From the NCBI RefSeq assembly GCF_000423065.1, contig NZ_AUHG01000011.1, forward strand, positions 372,001-436,000: DNA of 64,000 nt, given 5' to 3'. A program made the translations under genes and the position numbers. Positions 18,901 through 30,287 of the stretch are shown piece after piece. Position 1 is the stretch's first letter. Each line of letters starts with the position of its first letter. The DNA is from Christiangramia echinicola DSM 19838 (lineage in GTDB: Bacteria; Bacteroidota; Bacteroidia; Flavobacteriales; Flavobacteriaceae). Under the pieces are notes generated by a model. The model saw nothing but the letters and a program-made list of their open reading frames with translations, had not been told where the DNA came from and did no database searches.

Positions 18901-19783
18901 TCACTTAACTAGTGGTACATGGACTACAGACGATCACCTTAATGAACTTGTTGCAGATCTTATACATAATTATAAAATCAAGGAAAACGATCTTCAGGGT
19001 AACCTAAGAAGAGAGAAATTCACCATTTCTGTTGGAGATGAACTTCCATCAGGAATTCTTAAACTGGCTAAAGTTTACATCGCTAAGAAACGTAAACTGA
19101 AGGTTGGAGATAAGATGGCAGGACGTCACGGTAACAAAGGTATTGTTGCAAGAATCGTTCGTCAGGAAGATATGCCATTCCTTGAAGACGGAACTCCGGT
19201 TGATATCGTGTTGAACCCACTTGGGGTACCATCACGTATGAACATCGGTCAGATCTACGAAACTGTGCTTGGTTGGGCTGGACAGAAAAACGGAACCAAA
19301 TATGCGACTCCAATTTTCGACGGTGCAACGATAGATGAGATCAATGATCTTACAGATAAAGCTGGTATTCCAAGATACGGTCATACTTACCTGTATGATG
19401 GTGGAACGGGAATGAGATTTGACCAACGTGCAACAGTTGGTGTGATCTACATGCTTAAGCTTGGTCACATGATTGACGATAAGATGCACGCTAGATCTAT
19501 TGGACCATACTCACTTATTACTCAGCAGCCGCTTGGTGGTAAGGCACAATTTGGTGGTCAGAGATTTGGAGAGATGGAGGTTTGGGCTCTTGAAGCTTAC
19601 GGTGCTTCTAGTACTCTTAGAGAAATTCTAACGGTGAAGTCAGATGACGTTATCGGTAGAGCTAAGACTTACGAAGCTATTGTAAAAGGAGAGCCAATGC
19701 CAGAACCAGGATTACCGGAATCTTTCAACGTACTTATGCACGAATTGAAAGGTCTTGGATTGGATATAAAACTTGAAGAATAA
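15971..19783 (+). CDS. rpoB: DNA-directed RNA polymerase subunit beta
   Basis: A 1270-residue subunit when started at the ATG at 15971 (a TTG directly before it is not needed). The rifampicin-region sequence [33 protein letters not shown] is present with its usual residues, then [29 protein letters not shown], and the C-terminal [18 protein letters not shown]. It forms the active-site cleft with beta'. No truncation or insertion evident. Codon bias is strong. Confidence 0.99.
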   Translation: MLAKQTERLSFSSVKNKPAYPDFLDLQIKSFQDFFQLETKSEERGNEGLYNTFLENFPITDTRNQFVLEFLDYFVDPPRYSIQECIERGLTYSVPLKARLKLYCTDPEHEDFETIVQDVYLGTIPYMTPSGTFCINGAERVVVSQLHRSPGVFFGQSFHANGTKLYSARVIPFKGSWIEFATDINSVMYAYIDRKKKLPVTTLFRAIGFERDKDILEIFDLAEEVKVSKTGLKKYLGRKLAARVLNTWYEDFVDEDTGEVVSIERNEIVLDRDTELEKDHIEEILETGSKTILLHKEDNQTGDYAIIHNTLQKDPTNSEKEAVEHIYRQLRNAEPPDEETARGIIDKLFFSDQRYSLGEVGRYRMNKKLGLDVEMDKQVLTKIDIITIVKYLIELINSKAEIDDIDHLSNRRVRTVGEQLSQQFGVGLARMARTIRERMNVRDNEVFTPIDLINAKTLSSVINSFFGTNQLSQFMDQTNPLAEITHKRRLSALGPGGLSRERAGFEVRDVHYTHYGRLCPIETPEGPNIGLISSLSVYAKVNGMGFIETPYRSVSEGKINISEEPIYLSAEEEEGKKIAQANIPLKEDGTIDTDRVIARMEGDFPVVDPKEVHYTDVAPNQISSISASLIPFLEHDDANRALMGSNMMRQAVPLLRTDSPIVGTGLERQVATDSRVLINAEGEGEVEYVDANKIVIKYDRTDEERMVSFDDDSKSYNLIKFRKTNQGTCINLKPIVSVGDRVTKGQVLCQGYATEAGELALGRNMKVAFMPWKGYNFEDAIVISEKVVRDDIFTSIHIDEYSLEVRDTKLGNEELTNDIPNVSEEATKDLDEHGMIRVGAEVKPGDILIGKITPKGESDPTPEEKLLRAIFGDKAGDVKDASLKASPSLSGVVINKKLFARAIKDKRKRAQDKEDVAALEKKYDAKFANLKAELVEKLFAIIGGKTAQGVMNDLGEEVMPKGKKYTLKMLNAVDDYTHLTSGTWTTDDHLNELVADLIHNYKIKENDLQGNLRREKFTISVGDELPSGILKLAKVYIAKKRKLKVGDKMAGRHGNKGIVARIVRQEDMPFLEDGTPVDIVLNPLGVPSRMNIGQIYETVLGWAGQKNGTKYATPIFDGATIDEINDLTDKAGIPRYGHTYLYDGGTGMRFDQRATVGVIYMLKLGHMIDDKMHARSIGPYSLITQQPLGGKAQFGGQRFGEMEVWALEAYGASSTLREILTVKSDDVIGRAKTYEAIVKGEPMPEPGLPESFNVLMHELKGLGLDIKLEE

Positions 19784-19796
19784 CATTCTGTTGATC

Positions 19797-19816
19797 GGGG
19801 CTGTATATTCGGCCCC
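19797..19816 (+). other. Hairpin in the rpoB-rpoC spacer
   Basis: GGGGCT/GGCCCC with an 8-base loop, no T run. The spacer is 72 bases; rpoC is expected to be co-transcribed. Confidence 0.4.
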
Positions 19817-19855
19817 AATTAAACGGAATATTCACAATAATTAGCAGCATTTATT

Positions 19856-22800
19856 ATGGCTAGAAATAATGATAAAAATACAGTACAGAGGTTCAACCAG
19901 ATCTCTATAGGTTTAGCTTCTCCAGAGTCTATCCTCGCGGAATCTCGTGGTGAAGTCCTTAAACCTGAAACGATCAATTACCGTACGCACAAACCAGAGC
20001 GTGACGGATTGTTCTGTGAGCGTATTTTTGGTCCTGTAAAGGATTATGAGTGTGCCTGCGGAAAATATAAGAGAATTCGTTACAAAGGGATCGTTTGTGA
20101 TCGTTGTGGTGTAGAAGTTACCGAGAAGAAGGTGCGTAGAGATCGTGTTGGTCACATTAACCTTGTTGTACCTGTAGCTCATATCTGGTATTTCCGTTCT
20201 TTGCCTAACAAAATTGGTTATTTGCTAGGACTTCCTTCAAAGAAACTTGACATGATCATCTACTACGAAAGATATGTAGTGATCCAGCCAGGTAACGCGA
20301 AGAATGAAGAAGGAGAACCATTAAAGAAAATGGATTTCTTAACTGAAGAAGAGTATCTGAATATTTTAGATGAACTTCCTCAGGAAAATCAATATTTAGA
20401 AGACAGCGACCCAAATAAGTTTATCGCTAAAATGGGGGCTGAATGTCTTATCGAAATTCTTAAGAGAATAGATCTTGATGAACTTTCTTATGAATTAAGA
20501 CACAAAGCAAACAACGAAACTTCTAAGCAACGTAAAACTGAGGCTCTTAAGAGACTTCAGGTTGTGGAAGCACTTCGTGATGCAAACAAGAATCGTGAAA
20601 ACAATCCAGAATGGATGATCATGAAGGTGGTACCGGTTATTCCACCGGAACTTAGACCTCTTGTTCCTCTAGATGGTGGTCGTTTCGCAACTTCAGATTT
20701 GAACGATCTTTACCGTCGTGTAATTATTCGTAACAACCGTCTGAAAAGATTAATGGAGATCAAAGCTCCTGAAGTGATCCTACGTAATGAAAAACGTATG
20801 CTTCAGGAATCTGTAGATTCATTATTCGATAATACAAGAAAATCATCAGCAGTAAAAACTGACTCAAACCGTCCGCTTAAATCACTTTCAGATTCATTGA
20901 AAGGTAAGCAGGGACGTTTCCGTCAGAACTTACTTGGTAAACGTGTGGATTATTCAGCACGTTCGGTAATCGTTGTAGGACCAGAATTGAAGATGTTCGA
21001 ATGTGGTCTTCCAAAGAATATGGCAGCTGAACTTTACAAGCCTTTCATCATCAGAAAACTGATCGAGAGAGGTATCGTAAAAACAGTGAAGTCTGCTAAG
21101 AAGATTATCGATAAAAAAGAACCTGTAGTTTGGGATATATTGGAGAACGTTCTTAAAGGGCATCCGGTATTATTAAACCGTGCTCCTACGCTTCACCGTC
21201 TGGGAATCCAGGCTTTCCAGCCTAAACTTATTGAAGGAAAAGCAATTCAGCTTCACCCACTTGCGTGTACTGCATTCAACGCCGATTTCGATGGTGACCA
21301 GATGGCAGTTCACTTACCACTTGGGCCTGAAGCTATTCTAGAAGCACAGTTATTAATGCTTGCTTCTCATAATATTCTGAACCCTGCAAACGGTTCTCCA
21401 ATTACAGTACCTTCTCAGGATATGGTACTTGGTCTTTACTATATGACCAAGCACAAGAAATCTACTGATGAAGAGAAAGTGATTGGTGAAGGACTTACTT
21501 TCTATTCTGCTGAAGAGCTTGTTATAGCTTATAACCAGAAGAGAGTAGATCTTAACGCGGGAATCAAGATCAGAACTAAAGATTACAACGAAGAAGGTGA
21601 ATTGGTTTATATGATCAAGGATACCACGGTAGGTAGAGTATTGTTTAATGAAGCTGTGCCAGAGAAGGCAGGTTATATTAACGAAGTACTTACTAAGAAA
21701 TCACTTCGTGAGATCATTGGTAAGATCCTTAAAATTACTAGTGTACCAGAAACTTCTGAATTCCTTGATCAGATTAAGGAACTTGGTTACGGATTCGCAT
21801 TCCGTGGTGGACTTTCCTTCAGTTTAGGTGATATTATCATCCCTGAAGAAAAGCAAGCCATGATCGATGAAGCTAACGAGCAGGTTGAAGGTATTATTGG
21901 TAACTATAACATGGGTCTTATTACCAATAACGAACGTTACAACCAGGTAATTGATATCTGGACTTCAACTAACGCAGGTCTTACTGAATTGGCTATGAAG
22001 CGAATTCGCGAAGACAAGCAAGGATTCAACTCTGTATATATGATGCTTGATTCTGGTGCGCGTGGTTCGAAAGAGCAGATTCGTCAGCTTACTGGTATGC
22101 GTGGTCTTATGGCTAAGCCGAAGAAATCTAACTCTGGTGGAGGTGAAATTATTGAAAACCCAATTCTTTCTAACTTTAAGGAAGGTCTTTCGATTCTTGA
22201 ATACTTTATCTCTACTCACGGTGCTCGTAAAGGTCTTGCCGATACAGCACTTAAAACGGCCGATGCTGGTTATTTAACCCGTCGTCTGGTAGATGTTTCT
22301 CAGGATGTTATTGTAAATGAAGATGACTGTGGAACATTAAGAGGTGTAGAAGTTAAGCCACTTAAGAAAAACGAAGAAATAGTAGAATCATTAGGAGAAA
22401 GAATACTTGGACGTATTGCTCTTAATAATGTTATAAATCCATCAACAGATGAATTAATTGTTGCTGGTAACGAAGAAATAACCGAAGAAATTGTTGCTAA
22501 GATCGAGGCTGCGCCAATAGAAAGTGTTGAAGTACGTTCACCACTTACCTGTGAGGCGAAGAAAGGGATCTGTATCAAGTGTTACGGTAGAAACCTTGCA
22601 ACTAACAAGATCGTTCAAACAGGTGAAGCTGTTGGTGTTGTTGCTGCACAGTCTATTGGAGAGCCTGGTACACAGCTTACACTACGTACGTTCCACGTGG
22701 GTGGTATTGCTGGTAACATTTCTGAGGATAACAAGCTTGAAGCAAGGTTTGACGGTATTGCTGAGATCGAAGATCTTAAAGTTGTTAAAGGTGAAGCCCC

Positions 22801-24157
22801 TGACGGTGGAACTGCAGACATCGTGATCTCTCGTACTGCTGAACTTAAGATAAAAGATAAGAAAACAGGGGTTGTTTTAAGTAACAACAACATTCCTTAC
22901 GGTGCTCAGATCAATATTAATGATGGAGCGAAAGTAAGCAAGGGAGACGTGATTTGTACCTGGGATCCATATAACGGTGTAATTATTTCTGAATTCGCCG
23001 GGAAGATCAAGTACGAGAACGTTGAACAGGGTGTTACTTATCAGGTTGAGATCGATGAGCAGACAGGATTCCAGGAAAAAGGTATTTCTGAATCTCGTAA
23101 CAAAAAGTTGATCCCGACACTTCATATTCTAGGTAAGAAAGACGAAGTAATTCGTTCTTATAACCTTCCGGTGGGAGCTCACCTTATGGTGGATAATTCA
23201 GAGAAGATCGGTGTTGGTAAGATTTTGGTTAAGATTCCTCGTAAATCTTCTAAAGCAGGGGATATTACAGGTGGTCTTCCAAGGGTAACAGAGCTTTTCG
23301 AAGCACGTAACCCGTCTAACCCGGCTGTTGTATCTGAGATTGATGGTGTTGTTTCTTTTGGTAAGATCAAAAGAGGTAACCGTGAGATCATCGTAGAGTC
23401 TAAACTTGGAGAGGTTAAGAAATACTTAGTTAAGTTATCTAACCAGATCCTTGTTCAGGAGAATGATTATGTGAGAGCTGGTATGCCACTTTCAGATGGT
23501 TCTATCACTCCAGAGGATATCCTGAATATCAAAGGACCAAACGCTGTACAGCAGTATCTTGTGAACGAAGTTCAGGAAGTATACCGTTTACAGGGTGTGA
23601 AGATTAACGATAAGCATTTCGAGGTTGTTGTAAGACAGATGATGCGTAAGGTAAGAATCGTTGATCCGGGTGATACTATTTTCTTAGAGAATCAACTAGT
23701 ACATAAAGATGATTTCATCGAAGAGAACAACAAGTTATTCGGAATGAAAGTGATCGAAGATGCAGGTGATTCTGAAAATCTGAAACCAGGACAAATTATC
23801 ACTCCTAGAGATCTTAGAGACGAGAACTCTATTCTTAGAAGAGAAGATAAGAATCTTGCTACAGCTAGAGACGTTATCACGGCAACTGCTAATCCAGTAC
23901 TTCAGGGTATTACGAGAGCATCGCTACAGACTAAGTCGTTCATCTCGGCTGCTTCCTTCCAGGAAACCACTAAGGTGTTGAACGAAGCTGCAGTAAGCGG
24001 TAAAATCGATCAGCTTGAAGGATTGAAGGAAAATGTAATTGTAGGACATAGAATTCCTGCAGGTACAGGTATGAGAAAATACGATAGCATTATTGTTGGT
24101 TCTAAAGAAGAATTCGACGAGATGCTTGAGAAAAAACAGGAAGTTAATTATAACTAG
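19856..24157 (+). CDS. rpoC: DNA-directed RNA polymerase subunit beta'
   Basis: A 1433-residue subunit. N-terminal zinc site ([20 protein letters not shown]), the catalytic Mg2+ loop NADFDGDQ at about 475-482, trigger-loop region [20 protein letters not shown], and the second zinc site [16 protein letters not shown]. Together with rpoB it makes the polymerase core. It ends the operon, with a strong terminator 22 bases after the stop. Confidence 0.99.
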   Translation: MARNNDKNTVQRFNQISIGLASPESILAESRGEVLKPETINYRTHKPERDGLFCERIFGPVKDYECACGKYKRIRYKGIVCDRCGVEVTEKKVRRDRVGHINLVVPVAHIWYFRSLPNKIGYLLGLPSKKLDMIIYYERYVVIQPGNAKNEEGEPLKKMDFLTEEEYLNILDELPQENQYLEDSDPNKFIAKMGAECLIEILKRIDLDELSYELRHKANNETSKQRKTEALKRLQVVEALRDANKNRENNPEWMIMKVVPVIPPELRPLVPLDGGRFATSDLNDLYRRVIIRNNRLKRLMEIKAPEVILRNEKRMLQESVDSLFDNTRKSSAVKTDSNRPLKSLSDSLKGKQGRFRQNLLGKRVDYSARSVIVVGPELKMFECGLPKNMAAELYKPFIIRKLIERGIVKTVKSAKKIIDKKEPVVWDILENVLKGHPVLLNRAPTLHRLGIQAFQPKLIEGKAIQLHPLACTAFNADFDGDQMAVHLPLGPEAILEAQLLMLASHNILNPANGSPITVPSQDMVLGLYYMTKHKKSTDEEKVIGEGLTFYSAEELVIAYNQKRVDLNAGIKIRTKDYNEEGELVYMIKDTTVGRVLFNEAVPEKAGYINEVLTKKSLREIIGKILKITSVPETSEFLDQIKELGYGFAFRGGLSFSLGDIIIPEEKQAMIDEANEQVEGIIGNYNMGLITNNERYNQVIDIWTSTNAGLTELAMKRIREDKQGFNSVYMMLDSGARGSKEQIRQLTGMRGLMAKPKKSNSGGGEIIENPILSNFKEGLSILEYFISTHGARKGLADTALKTADAGYLTRRLVDVSQDVIVNEDDCGTLRGVEVKPLKKNEEIVESLGERILGRIALNNVINPSTDELIVAGNEEITEEIVAKIEAAPIESVEVRSPLTCEAKKGICIKCYGRNLATNKIVQTGEAVGVVAAQSIGEPGTQLTLRTFHVGGIAGNISEDNKLEARFDGIAEIEDLKVVKGEAPDGGTADIVISRTAELKIKDKKTGVVLSNNNIPYGAQININDGAKVSKGDVICTWDPYNGVIISEFAGKIKYENVEQGVTYQVEIDEQTGFQEKGISESRNKKLIPTLHILGKKDEVIRSYNLPVGAHLMVDNSEKIGVGKILVKIPRKSSKAGDITGGLPRVTELFEARNPSNPAVVSEIDGVVSFGKIKRGNREIIVESKLGEVKKYLVKLSNQILVQENDYVRAGMPLSDGSITPEDILNIKGPNAVQQYLVNEVQEVYRLQGVKINDKHFEVVVRQMMRKVRIVDPGDTIFLENQLVHKDDFIEENNKLFGMKVIEDAGDSENLKPGQIITPRDLRDENSILRREDKNLATARDVITATANPVLQGITRASLQTKSFISAASFQETTKVLNEAAVSGKIDQLEGLKENVIVGHRIPAGTGMRKYDSIIVGSKEEFDEMLEKKQEVNYN

Positions 24158-24179
24158 ATCCTGATATTAATTAGAAAAA

Positions 24180-24208
24180 AGGCCCTGCTCAAGCGGGGCC
24201 TTTTTTTA
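24180..24208 (+). terminator. Terminator of the rpoBC operon
   Basis: AGGCCCTGCT/AGCGGGGCCT stem and seven or more T. Confidence 0.9.
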
Positions 24209-24228
24209 TTTATAACGATATTTGAAAT

Positions 24229-24684
24229 ATGAAGGATTACTTTAAGCAGTTAATGGAATATTCCCATTATTATAATCTTGAGATCATTAAGAAATTTCAA
24301 GATGGGGATTTAGAATTTATGATTCCAGAGAGAGCTATATTGCTTCTTTCTCATACTCTTAATGCACAGAAGATCTGGAATAATAGACTGGCAGGAGAAG
24401 AAGATAAAGTAGATGTCTGGGGAAATGTTGAAGTGGATGAAATGGAGCATGCTGAAAATGCAAATTTCGAAGAAACTATCGGGGTATTAGAAAAGGAAGA
24501 TCTTGATAGAATAGTGGAGTTCAGAAATTCCAGGGGTGAAAGCTATCAGAATTCTGTTCGGGATATTATCTTTCATGTGATCAACCACTCTACATATCAC
24601 CGCGGGCAGATAGCTACCGAATTCAGGAAACAGGGGATAGATCCAATAGTATCAGACTTTGTATATTACAAACTTGATAAATAG
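24229..24684 (+). CDS. DinB/YfiT-like four-helix-bundle protein
   Basis: A 151-residue cytosolic protein. Helical pattern with His near residue 41 (LLSHTLNAQKIW) and a C-terminal HVINHSTYHRGQIATEFR, matching the three-His metal site of the DinB superfamily. Members include thiol transferases and DNA-damage-induced proteins with a divalent metal; the specific reaction is unknown. It follows the rpoC terminator and so is probably separately transcribed. Confidence 0.8.
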   Translation: MKDYFKQLMEYSHYYNLEIIKKFQDGDLEFMIPERAILLLSHTLNAQKIWNNRLAGEEDKVDVWGNVEVDEMEHAENANFEETIGVLEKEDLDRIVEFRNSRGESYQNSVRDIIFHVINHSTYHRGQIATEFRKQGIDPIVSDFVYYKLDK

Positions 24685-24725
24685 CGAGTTTGAAAATAAA
24701 TATTAAATTGAAGAAAATTTAAATC

Positions 24726-25046
24726 ATGGACGAAGAGAAAAAAAATAAAAACCAGAAAGGGAAGATCAATATAGAGCTTGATGAAGCAGTTGCTGAAGGA
24801 ACCTATTCTAACCTTGCAATTATAAATCATTCTGTTTCAGAATTTGTGGTAGACTTCGTGAATATCATGCCGGGAAGACCGAAGAGTAAAGTAAAGTCAA
24901 GAATTATTCTTACGCCTCAACATGCAAAGAGGTTGTTGAAGGCGCTCGGTGATAACATCAATAAATTTGAACAGGCCCACGGAGAGATCAGAGACTATGA
25001 TAAAGCTCCATTACCATTAAATTTTGGCCCTACCGGACAGGCTTAA
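24726..25046 (+). CDS. DUF3467 domain-containing protein
   Basis: A 106-residue protein. INIELDEAVAEGTYSNLAII...FVVDFVNIMPG and ILTPQHAKRLLKALGDNI are the DUF3467 signature. The family is widespread and uncharacterised, commonly next to rpoC in Bacteroidota. The last residues PLNFGPTGQA are also family-typical. Cytosolic, no membrane segment. Confidence 0.85.
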   Translation: MDEEKKNKNQKGKINIELDEAVAEGTYSNLAIINHSVSEFVVDFVNIMPGRPKSKVKSRIILTPQHAKRLLKALGDNINKFEQAHGEIRDYDKAPLPLNFGPTGQA

Positions 25047-25087
25047 TTAATTTTGCCGTTAGTAGGCTATTGATACAGAATAATTAA

Positions 25088-25169
25088 AAAGAGATTTCTC
25101 GCTTAGCTCGAAATGACATTCTCAAGAATTTGTCATTTCGAAGGAGAGAAGCGACTGAGAAATCTCTTT
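25088..25169. repeat. Composite palindromic repeat between convergent genes
   Basis: Outer arms AAAGAGATTTCTC/GAGAAATCTCTTT (25088-25100, 25157-25169) and inner arms CGAAATGACA/TGTCATTTCG (25109-25118, 25131-25140). Forms a long cruciform that could terminate both flanking genes. It resembles dispersed intergenic palindromes seen in flavobacterial genomes; copy number cannot be judged from one window. Confidence 0.65.
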
Positions 25170-25195
25170 CTTATTTCAGCGTAATTTTTGAAATT

Positions 25196-25223
25196 CAATT
25201 CTCAATTCTCAATTCTCAATTCT
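25196..25223. repeat. Four tandem copies of CAATTCT
   Basis: Four exact 7-bp units; the array runs up to the stop codon of the minus-strand symporter (25223-25225). Confidence 0.9.
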
Positions 25224-26593
25224 CAGGTTGTGTACTTCTTAAAATAGATCTTAGCAGCTTTCATTACTCTTGGAGCCATAATAAGAGTTGATATCATAGT
25301 TGGAATTGCCATTAAAGCGAAGAAGCCATCGATAAGGTTGAGAATAAAGCTTAAGGATGTTGTTGCTCCAACAATAATACTTAAGATGTATACATAATTA
25401 TAATATTTCTTATTCTTTGCTCCTAAAAGGAATGATAAACATTTAGTTCCGTAGTAAGAGTAACTAAAGAGAGAAGAGATACTAAAAGCTAGGATACAAA
25501 GCAATAGAAGATAATTTCCAACATACGGAATCGCCTGTTCAAAAGCAGCAGCGGTAAGGCTAACTCCATTTACATCCTCAGTCTGCCATACATCGGTAAC
25601 TAGAATTGCCATTGCGGTTAAGGTACAAACTACCAGGGTATCTATTGCAGGACCAAGCATTGCAATTAAACCTTCACGAATTGGCTCAGAGGTTTTGCTG
25701 GCTCCATGGGCCATTGTTGCTGTTCCGATACCTGCTTCGTTAGAAAATGCACCACGACGTATCCCAAGGAGAATTAGACCGCCTAAAACTCCACCCAGAA
25801 GTGGATCGCCTTTATAGTTATTGGCAGCGAAAGCATCTGTGAAGATCATTCCGAAGTAATGAAAAACCACATCATAATTGACGAATAAAATAATTAAAAC
25901 AGAAACGAAGTATAAGGCCACCATTGCCGGTACAAGTTTCGAAACTGTTTTACTTATACGATCTAAACCTCCAATTATTACGACAGTAGTAATTAACGTT
26001 AGAATAATCCCTATAATTAGACTAGTGGTAAAACCAGTTTCAATATTATTAGGTTCAAGGAGTATATAATTAATGGCCTGGGTAAGCTGGTTTACATTGA
26101 ATACGGGTAGAGCCCCAACTAGGCCGGCTACAGCAAAAAACACAGCTAATGGTTTCCACTTTTTTCCAAGTCCTTCTACGATAAAATACATCACCCCACC
26201 CTGTATTTTACCTTCAGTGTCTTTTCCACGGTACATCACCGCGAGACTATTTGTAAAGAATTTCGTTGCCATTCCAACGACAGCACTAACCCATAACCAG
26301 AAAATTGCTCCGGGTCCCCCTAAGGCGATCGCAACAGCAACACCAGCAATATTTCCCATTCCAACTGTAGAAGATAATGCTGTTGAAAGTGCCTGGAAGT
26401 GATTAATGTCCCCTGGATCATTGGGATTATTGTATTTTCCACGTAGAACTTCAATAGAATGTCCTAAGTACCTAAATGGTAAAAATCGGGAATATATCAG
26501 GAGGAATATACCACCACCAATTAAAAGGATCACTAATGGAATTCCCCAAACGAATGAGGCAAAATCTGAGATAAACTGATCAATTTGGGTCAT
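25223..26593 (-). CDS. AGCS sodium:alanine symporter
   Basis: A 456-residue carrier of normal AGCS length, without the N-terminal fusion of its relative at 3741-5825. The signature FQALSTALSSTVGMGNIAGV is near residue 66, followed by about ten membrane helices and RRGAFSNEAGIGTATMAHG, a conserved AGCS loop. Imports alanine or glycine with Na+. The third AGCS gene in this window. Monocistronic, convergent with DUF3467. Confidence 0.93.
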   Translation of the reverse strand: MTQIDQFISDFASFVWGIPLVILLIGGGIFLLIYSRFLPFRYLGHSIEVLRGKYNNPNDPGDINHFQALSTALSSTVGMGNIAGVAVAIALGGPGAIFWLWVSAVVGMATKFFTNSLAVMYRGKDTEGKIQGGVMYFIVEGLGKKWKPLAVFFAVAGLVGALPVFNVNQLTQAINYILLEPNNIETGFTTSLIIGIILTLITTVVIIGGLDRISKTVSKLVPAMVALYFVSVLIILFVNYDVVFHYFGMIFTDAFAANNYKGDPLLGGVLGGLILLGIRRGAFSNEAGIGTATMAHGASKTSEPIREGLIAMLGPAIDTLVVCTLTAMAILVTDVWQTEDVNGVSLTAAAFEQAIPYVGNYLLLLCILAFSISSLFSYSYYGTKCLSFLLGAKNKKYYNYVYILSIIVGATTSLSFILNLIDGFFALMAIPTMISTLIMAPRVMKAAKIYFKKYTT

Positions 26594-26678
26594 AGATATA
26601 CTTTGACCCGAAAATAGTAAAATTTGTGGGTGTATCTATCTTTTTAAAATCCTCTTTTCAAACTTCAATAAATAATCT

Positions 26679-26738
26679 CGTCATGCTAAACTTGTTTCAG
26701 CATCTTATTAAAGAGCCTGAAACAAGTTCAGGGTGACG
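26679..26738. repeat. Imperfect inverted repeat of a dispersed type
   Basis: CGTCATGCTAAACTTGTTTCAG (26679-26700) faces CCTGAAACAAGTTCAGGGTGACG (26716-26738). The GTTTCAGG-type palindrome with CTGAACTTG is common in Bacteroidota intergenic regions; dispersed status is from general knowledge, not shown here. It lies between the symporter and prfC and could terminate prfC. Confidence 0.6.
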
Positions 26739-26743
26739 GCGTC

Positions 26744-28333
26744 TTAAAACTCAGAAGTATAATGGAATTTAATAGAAGGGTATTTTTGCTGGGTCATTTG
26801 TAATGAAAACTGGGAATCTGCCAGAAACACCATTTGTCCTGATTTATCTTTAGCCAGGTATTTAGATTTCACCCTTTTGAATTCTTTGAATTCATCGCTT
26901 TTTTCATTTTCAGGTTCGATCCAGGTAGCCTTGTGTACATTGAGATTCTCGTAAGTACATTTAGCACCGTATTCATGCTCCAATCTATATTGAATTACTT
27001 CAAACTGAAGTGCCCCTACCGTACCTATGATCTTTCTTCCGTTCATATCCAGGGTGAATAACTGGGCAACACCTTCATCCATTAACTGATCGATCCCTTT
27101 TTCCAGTTGCTTGGATTTCATAGGATCTGCATTATTGATGTATCTGAAGTGTTCTGGAGAGAAACTTGGAATCCCTTTATACATAAGGTTTTCACCTTCA
27201 GTAAGTGTATCTCCAATTTTGAAATTACCAGTATCGTGCAGACCAACAATATCTCCAGGGTAAGAAACATCCACGATCTCTTTCTTTTCAGCAAAAAAGG
27301 CATTTGGAGAAGAGAACTTCATATTCTTGTTATTTCTAACATGCAGGTAATTCTTGTTTCTTTCGAACTTACCAGAGACGATCTTAATAAAAGCAAGTCT
27401 GTCACGGTGTTTAGGATCCATATTCGCATGGATCTTGAAAACAAAACCTGTGAAATCTTTTTCATCTGGCTTTACAAGCCTGGTATCACTTTCTTTTGGC
27501 CTTGGAGGTGGAGCGATCTTGATAAAGCAATCTAACAATTCACGAACTCCAAAATTATTCAAAGCAGAACCAAAGAATACCGGTTGTAATCTTCCTTCGA
27601 GATAAGCCTCTCTGTCGAATTCCGGATAAACACCCTGAGCAAGTTCAAGTTCTTCTCTTAATGTATCTGCAGCGGTATCACCAATTAGTTCGTCAAGCTC
27701 TTCAGATTTTAGATCACTGATCTCTACGGTCTCCTCTATATCTTTTCGTGGATCACCGGTGAAAAGGTTTACATTCTTTTCCCAGATATTATAAATTCCT
27801 TTGAAATCATAGCCCATCCCGATCGGGAAGCTCAAAGGAGTAACAGTAAGATTTAATTTTTGTTCTATTTCATCCAGCAGCTCAAAAGCATCCTTACCTT
27901 CACGGTCAAGTTTGTTAATGAATACGATCATGGGAATGTTACGCATTCTACAAACTTCAACCAGCTTTTCGGTTTGTTCCTCTACACCCTTGGCGACATC
28001 TATCACCACAATAACACTATCTACAGCAGTAAGAGTTCTAAAAGTATCTTCAGCAAAATCCTTGTGCCCCGGAGTATCCAGAATATTGATCTTAATATCA
28101 CGATATTCAAAAGCAAGTACAGAGGTAGCAACAGAGATTCCTCTCTGGCGTTCTATCTCCATAAAGTCACTGGTCGCACCCTTTTTTATTTTATTAGATT
28201 TCACTGCACCGGCTTCTTGGATAGCTCCACCAAAAAGTAAAAGCTTCTCGGTTAACGTAGTTTTACCGGCATCGGGGTGAGATATGATCCCAAATGTCCT
28301 TCTTTTATTTATCTCTTTCTGATAGTGCTTCAT
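26744..28333 (-). CDS. prfC: Peptide chain release factor 3
   Basis: A 529-residue translational GTPase. GIISHPDAGKTTLTEKLL (P-loop), ERQRGISVATS (switch I), NILDTPGHKDF (switch II) and FINKLDRE give the G domain; the rest follows RF3 rather than EF-G, with the C-terminal MVFLADSQFSLQMTQQKYP. RF3 removes RF1/RF2 from the ribosome after peptide release. Single gene on the minus strand. Confidence 0.96.
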   Translation of the reverse strand: MKHYQKEINKRRTFGIISHPDAGKTTLTEKLLLFGGAIQEAGAVKSNKIKKGATSDFMEIERQRGISVATSVLAFEYRDIKINILDTPGHKDFAEDTFRTLTAVDSVIVVIDVAKGVEEQTEKLVEVCRMRNIPMIVFINKLDREGKDAFELLDEIEQKLNLTVTPLSFPIGMGYDFKGIYNIWEKNVNLFTGDPRKDIEETVEISDLKSEELDELIGDTAADTLREELELAQGVYPEFDREAYLEGRLQPVFFGSALNNFGVRELLDCFIKIAPPPRPKESDTRLVKPDEKDFTGFVFKIHANMDPKHRDRLAFIKIVSGKFERNKNYLHVRNNKNMKFSSPNAFFAEKKEIVDVSYPGDIVGLHDTGNFKIGDTLTEGENLMYKGIPSFSPEHFRYINNADPMKSKQLEKGIDQLMDEGVAQLFTLDMNGRKIIGTVGALQFEVIQYRLEHEYGAKCTYENLNVHKATWIEPENEKSDEFKEFKRVKSKYLAKDKSGQMVFLADSQFSLQMTQQKYPSIKFHYTSEF

Positions 28334-28440
28334 GATGCTGATATTGGAGCGGCAAAAATACTATTATTTTCACGAATCTCTATATTGCATTTCAGCCTTT
28401 GCACATTATTTATAAACCTGATTGGTTGGTAGATAAAAAA

Positions 28441-28466
28441 AGGTGAGATGCCCCATCATCTCACCT
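28441..28466 (-). terminator. Hairpin upstream of prfC, terminator-like on the minus strand
   Basis: Perfect 10-bp stem AGGTGAGATG/CATCTCACCT; seven A precede it on the plus strand, so the minus strand reads stem then T run. The gene it would serve (28470-28600) is not evident; only a 30- to 40-codon open frame without a good start is seen there. Confidence 0.6.
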
Positions 28467-28611
28467 GCTTTTTCATAGCAATAATCCCCGGATTATTACT
28501 TGAAGATACATACGTCGTTTTCACTAAGCCGGTTTTAAAATCATTAGATGGAATGATATCATTGACTTTTTCGTCTTTTTATACGACCTTTAACTAAACC
28601 TATCTGAGATT

Positions 28612-30219
28612 ATGGTTTTCACCCTACAGGGCCTAAGGTTGATATTAATCCTTTTTGCTGTAAACGCACTTTTCAGCTTCTCTGTCCATTCTCAAACCAG
28701 AACTGAAATTATAGCGAAAGACTCTTATGCTATTAATCTTGGAATTACTCCGCAAACCAATTCAAATGCTTTAAAGCCGTATGGTTTTATCTATAAGCTA
28801 CTAGCCGAATATCCCGTGGTAATTAAATGGGTGATAAATCCTGAAAAGGAAAAAGACGGAGTCGATTTCGGGCTTGAAGAGGAAGACTTCCGGTCTGGGT
28901 CTTTTGTGATCCCTGTTTCTTATATATCTGAAGATATTAGAAGTGAAATTAAAAGCTGGGAGGAAAAGGGAATGGTAGGTAATTACCTGGATAAGGAAAA
29001 AGCATTACCAGTTTTTACAGATCTTTCGGTCGCCCCTAAATGGACACTCGACAAACAAAATGGAAATATCGCTTTGACTTACTTTAGAGCTGCAGGAATT
29101 CCTGGTAGTGCTCATGGCGGTTACAATCCTGATAATTGGAAAACTCCTGAAGAATTAGGGGTTTGCGATGACATTTTTGTAATGCCTCATGCAGAACCAA
29201 AATTTGATACTCATAAGAATCTTTATTTCTGGAATAAAAATTTCAAGGGAGCCATCTGGGCCGGTTGTCATGCCGGGAGTCAGTTAGAAAATCTTTACGG
29301 AAATGTAATTCAAGAAAAGGATACTACCATGATCCAGCTGAATTTTCTGTCTGAAGGAGCTGCGGGAGCACGAACTACAGGATTAATTCCTTTTTATGAG
29401 CATAGATTTGCTACTCCCCCTTACCAACATCAATTACCCTCAGATCCTGTTTCTCAATATTTAGGTAGAAGTGATAAGGCATTGATCAATGGTTCTGAAA
29501 GAATTTTCTATCCTAAAAAAGCCAATGTGTGGCGCGCAAGTTCTAAGATGATAATTATTGATCCTACCGCTCCAGATGTTCCTTCATTATCCAACGGTCC
29601 TGGAAGTGTGATGCTATATGGGAATGGCTTCGGGAATGAAAAAAATGGTCTGGTAATGTATCAGGCTTCTCATGACTTTTCTGGTGATTCTCCAGAAAAT
29701 ATCGCGGCAATCAGAGCTTTTTTTAACTGGAGTTTCTATGCTACGGAAGTTAAGCGTGAAGAAAACATTATTCAATTTCAAAATTCTGGAGGTGATAAGA
29801 TCTTTGCGGCAAGAGTAGGGGATGATCTTGCTAAAATGCTGAAACTTGATCCTATTATATTTGATCTGGATAAAGCCGAAATTAAACCACAGGCAGCGAA
29901 ACAACTTGACGAAATTGCAGCTTATATGATAGAATATCCAGAGTTGCTTATAGATATTAGGTCTCATACAGATAGCAGGGCAGATGATACTTATAATGTC
30001 AAACTATCCCAAAACAGGGTACAGGTAACCAGGGAATATCTGGTAAATATGGGGGTAAGCGAAGATAGAATTTCAGGAAGGGGTTACGGGGAAACCGAAC
30101 TCGTTAATAATTGTAGAAATGGGATACCTTGTTCTGAAGCATCTCATGAAAAGAACCGGAGATCTGAATTTATTCTTTCCATTAACTGCGATATTTATAC
30201 AGGCAACCTAAAACTTTAG
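28612..30219 (+). CDS. Exported protein with C-terminal OmpA peptidoglycan-binding domain
   Basis: A 535-residue protein. Signal peptide about 1-29 (ends SVHSQ). Residues 30-405 form a large domain not firmly recognised; its AIWAGCHAGSQLENLYG stretch suggests a glutamine-amidotransferase-like fold and similar sequence occurs in large flavobacterial surface proteins. From about 410 an OmpA-like domain starts (PIIFDLDKAEIKPQAAKQLD; DIRSHTDSRADDTYNVKLSQNR), which contains the Asp and Arg that hold diaminopimelate. It should be a periplasmic or outer-membrane protein tied to the cell wall. Confidence 0.82.
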   Translation: MVFTLQGLRLILILFAVNALFSFSVHSQTRTEIIAKDSYAINLGITPQTNSNALKPYGFIYKLLAEYPVVIKWVINPEKEKDGVDFGLEEEDFRSGSFVIPVSYISEDIRSEIKSWEEKGMVGNYLDKEKALPVFTDLSVAPKWTLDKQNGNIALTYFRAAGIPGSAHGGYNPDNWKTPEELGVCDDIFVMPHAEPKFDTHKNLYFWNKNFKGAIWAGCHAGSQLENLYGNVIQEKDTTMIQLNFLSEGAAGARTTGLIPFYEHRFATPPYQHQLPSDPVSQYLGRSDKALINGSERIFYPKKANVWRASSKMIIIDPTAPDVPSLSNGPGSVMLYGNGFGNEKNGLVMYQASHDFSGDSPENIAAIRAFFNWSFYATEVKREENIIQFQNSGGDKIFAARVGDDLAKMLKLDPIIFDLDKAEIKPQAAKQLDEIAAYMIEYPELLIDIRSHTDSRADDTYNVKLSQNRVQVTREYLVNMGVSEDRISGRGYGETELVNNCRNGIPCSEASHEKNRRSEFILSINCDIYTGNLKL

Positions 30220-30287
30220 GAATTGCTTAATCAGCTTCCTTATGATAAAAATAGCCGTTTTTGTACATTTGGGCTTCAATAAAAAAA

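Noticed and set aside
22300-23391. Antisense frames over rpoB and rpoC (many of 60-110 codons)
   Set aside because: Expected shadows of strongly codon-biased genes.
28456-28600. Short minus-strand frame ending in the hairpin upstream of prfC
   Set aside because: About 35-40 codons without a good start; could be a remnant, but no family resemblance was found.
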